From Bacteroidales bacterium UBA5072 (GTDB taxonomy: Bacteria; Bacteroidota; Bacteroidia; Bacteroidales; UBA10428), in the NCBI GenBank assembly GCA_002415855.1, contig DIAS01000140.1:1-7545 (forward strand): 7,545 bases of DNA, given 5' to 3'. This document shows, piece by piece, positions 7,071-7,545 of this stretch; the stretch's first letter is position 1, and each line of letters starts with the position of its first letter. The position numbers were made by a program, and so were the translations under genes. The notes under the pieces were generated by a model, which had not been told where the DNA came from, did not search any database, and saw only the letters and a program-made list of their open reading frames with translations.

Positions 7071-7545
7071 TCCTAGTTTACCTCATAGCCGTATTACTTG
7101 CAGGCGCAGTTCTTGCACTGATTACTGGCAGCCGGAATACTGTATGGCCAAGGATAATTTCTCTTGTTGCCCTGGGCACAGATCTCATTCTGATCATTGC
7201 ATCTGTACCCCGGCCGGTTACAACGGATACTGCGTGGCTTATTGATTTTAAGCTTGACTGGATTCCTGAATTCGGTATCAGCCTGCATCTCGCACTTGAT
7301 GGATTAAGCCTTGTCATGCTCCTGTTAACCTTTTTCCTCGGCATCATCGCCATCATTATTTCGTGGAAAGAGATTAATGCAAAAGTTGGTTTCTTTCATT
7401 TCAATCTGTTGCTGATTTTAGCCGGGATTATTGGTGTCTTTCTTTCACTCGACCTTTTCCTTTTCTATTTCTTCTGGGAGCTTATGCTGGTTCCGATGTA
7501 TTTTCTCATTGGCATCTGGGGACATGAAAACAGGAAAGCGGCTTC
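7067..7545 (+). CDS. nuoM: NADH-quinone oxidoreductase subunit M, N-terminal part (cut by window end)
   Basis: This is the first 159 codons of the ND4 homologue, the second large antiporter-like proton pump of complex I; the full protein is usually about 500 residues and the rest lies beyond the window. The reading frame is open to the window edge. The hydrophobic start (MILVYLIAVLLAGAVLALI) is a membrane helix. WIPEFGISLHLALDGLSLVML (65-85) and GFFHFNLLLILAGIIGVFLS (109-128) match E. coli NuoM closely. WELMLVPMYFLIGIWGH (137-153) holds the key glutamate E138, equivalent to E144 of E. coli NuoM. The ATG shares four bases with the nuoL TGA stop (ATGA), the usual sign of translational coupling; no Shine-Dalgarno precedes it. 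The lysines and histidines of the later helices cannot be checked here. Confidence 0.95.
   Translation, partial: MILVYLIAVLLAGAVLALITGSRNTVWPRIISLVALGTDLILIIASVPRPVTTDTAWLIDFKLDWIPEFGISLHLALDGLSLVMLLLTFFLGIIAIIISWKEINAKVGFFHFNLLLILAGIIGVFLSLDLFLFYFFWELMLVPMYFLIGIWGHENRKAA

Noticed and set aside
7078..7356. Antisense open frame of 92 codons opposite nuoM
   Set aside because: The + strand here encodes a NuoM N-terminus with clear family motifs; the antisense translation shows no domain.
1..7545. Search for a hidden undescribed system (inserted genes, repeats, RNA elements, mobile elements)
   Set aside because: All but about 70 bases belong to canonical nuo genes in canonical order. Gaps are too short for extra genes, and I saw no repeated or inverted structure of note.

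Overview
The window is a contiguous stretch of a bacterial respiratory complex I (NADH:quinone oxidoreductase, nuo) operon. All genes are on the + strand in the canonical order: nuoF (3' end only), nuoG, nuoH, nuoI, nuoJ, nuoK, nuoL and nuoM (5' part only). It starts inside nuoF and ends inside nuoM. Both ends are window cuts, not broken genes. The genes are packed tightly: 2, 10, 26, 15, 3 and 10 bp between successive genes from nuoF to nuoL, then a 4-bp ATGA overlap between nuoL and nuoM. No intergenic stretch exceeds 26 bp. I see no promoter, terminator, RNA gene, mobile element, repeat or CRISPR array.

The genes build one machine. NuoF and NuoG belong to the peripheral electron-input arm, where NADH is oxidised and electrons enter the Fe-S chain. 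NuoI carries the two 4Fe-4S clusters that pass electrons toward the quinone. NuoH forms the quinone chamber and the link into the membrane. NuoJ, NuoK, NuoL and NuoM form the proton-pumping membrane arm. The ligand and ion-path residues I could place are intact in each gene, so the operon looks functional.

The proteins are of the Escherichia coli type. NuoG is about 900 residues long and has the additional N7 cluster motif. NuoI, NuoH, NuoK, NuoL and NuoM resemble the E. coli subunits along most of their length. The DNA style is not enterobacterial: base composition is moderate (mid-40s % GC by eye), Arg is often AGA/AGG, Ile is often ATA, and most start codons lack a Shine-Dalgarno sequence. 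This suggests an anaerobic or facultative lineage outside the Gammaproteobacteria that carries an E. coli-type complex I. Weak Shine-Dalgarno use would fit Bacteroidota, but codon habits of this kind also occur in other phyla, so the host remains undetermined.

I found no undescribed system here. The findings are modest points about lineage, translation starts and individual residues.
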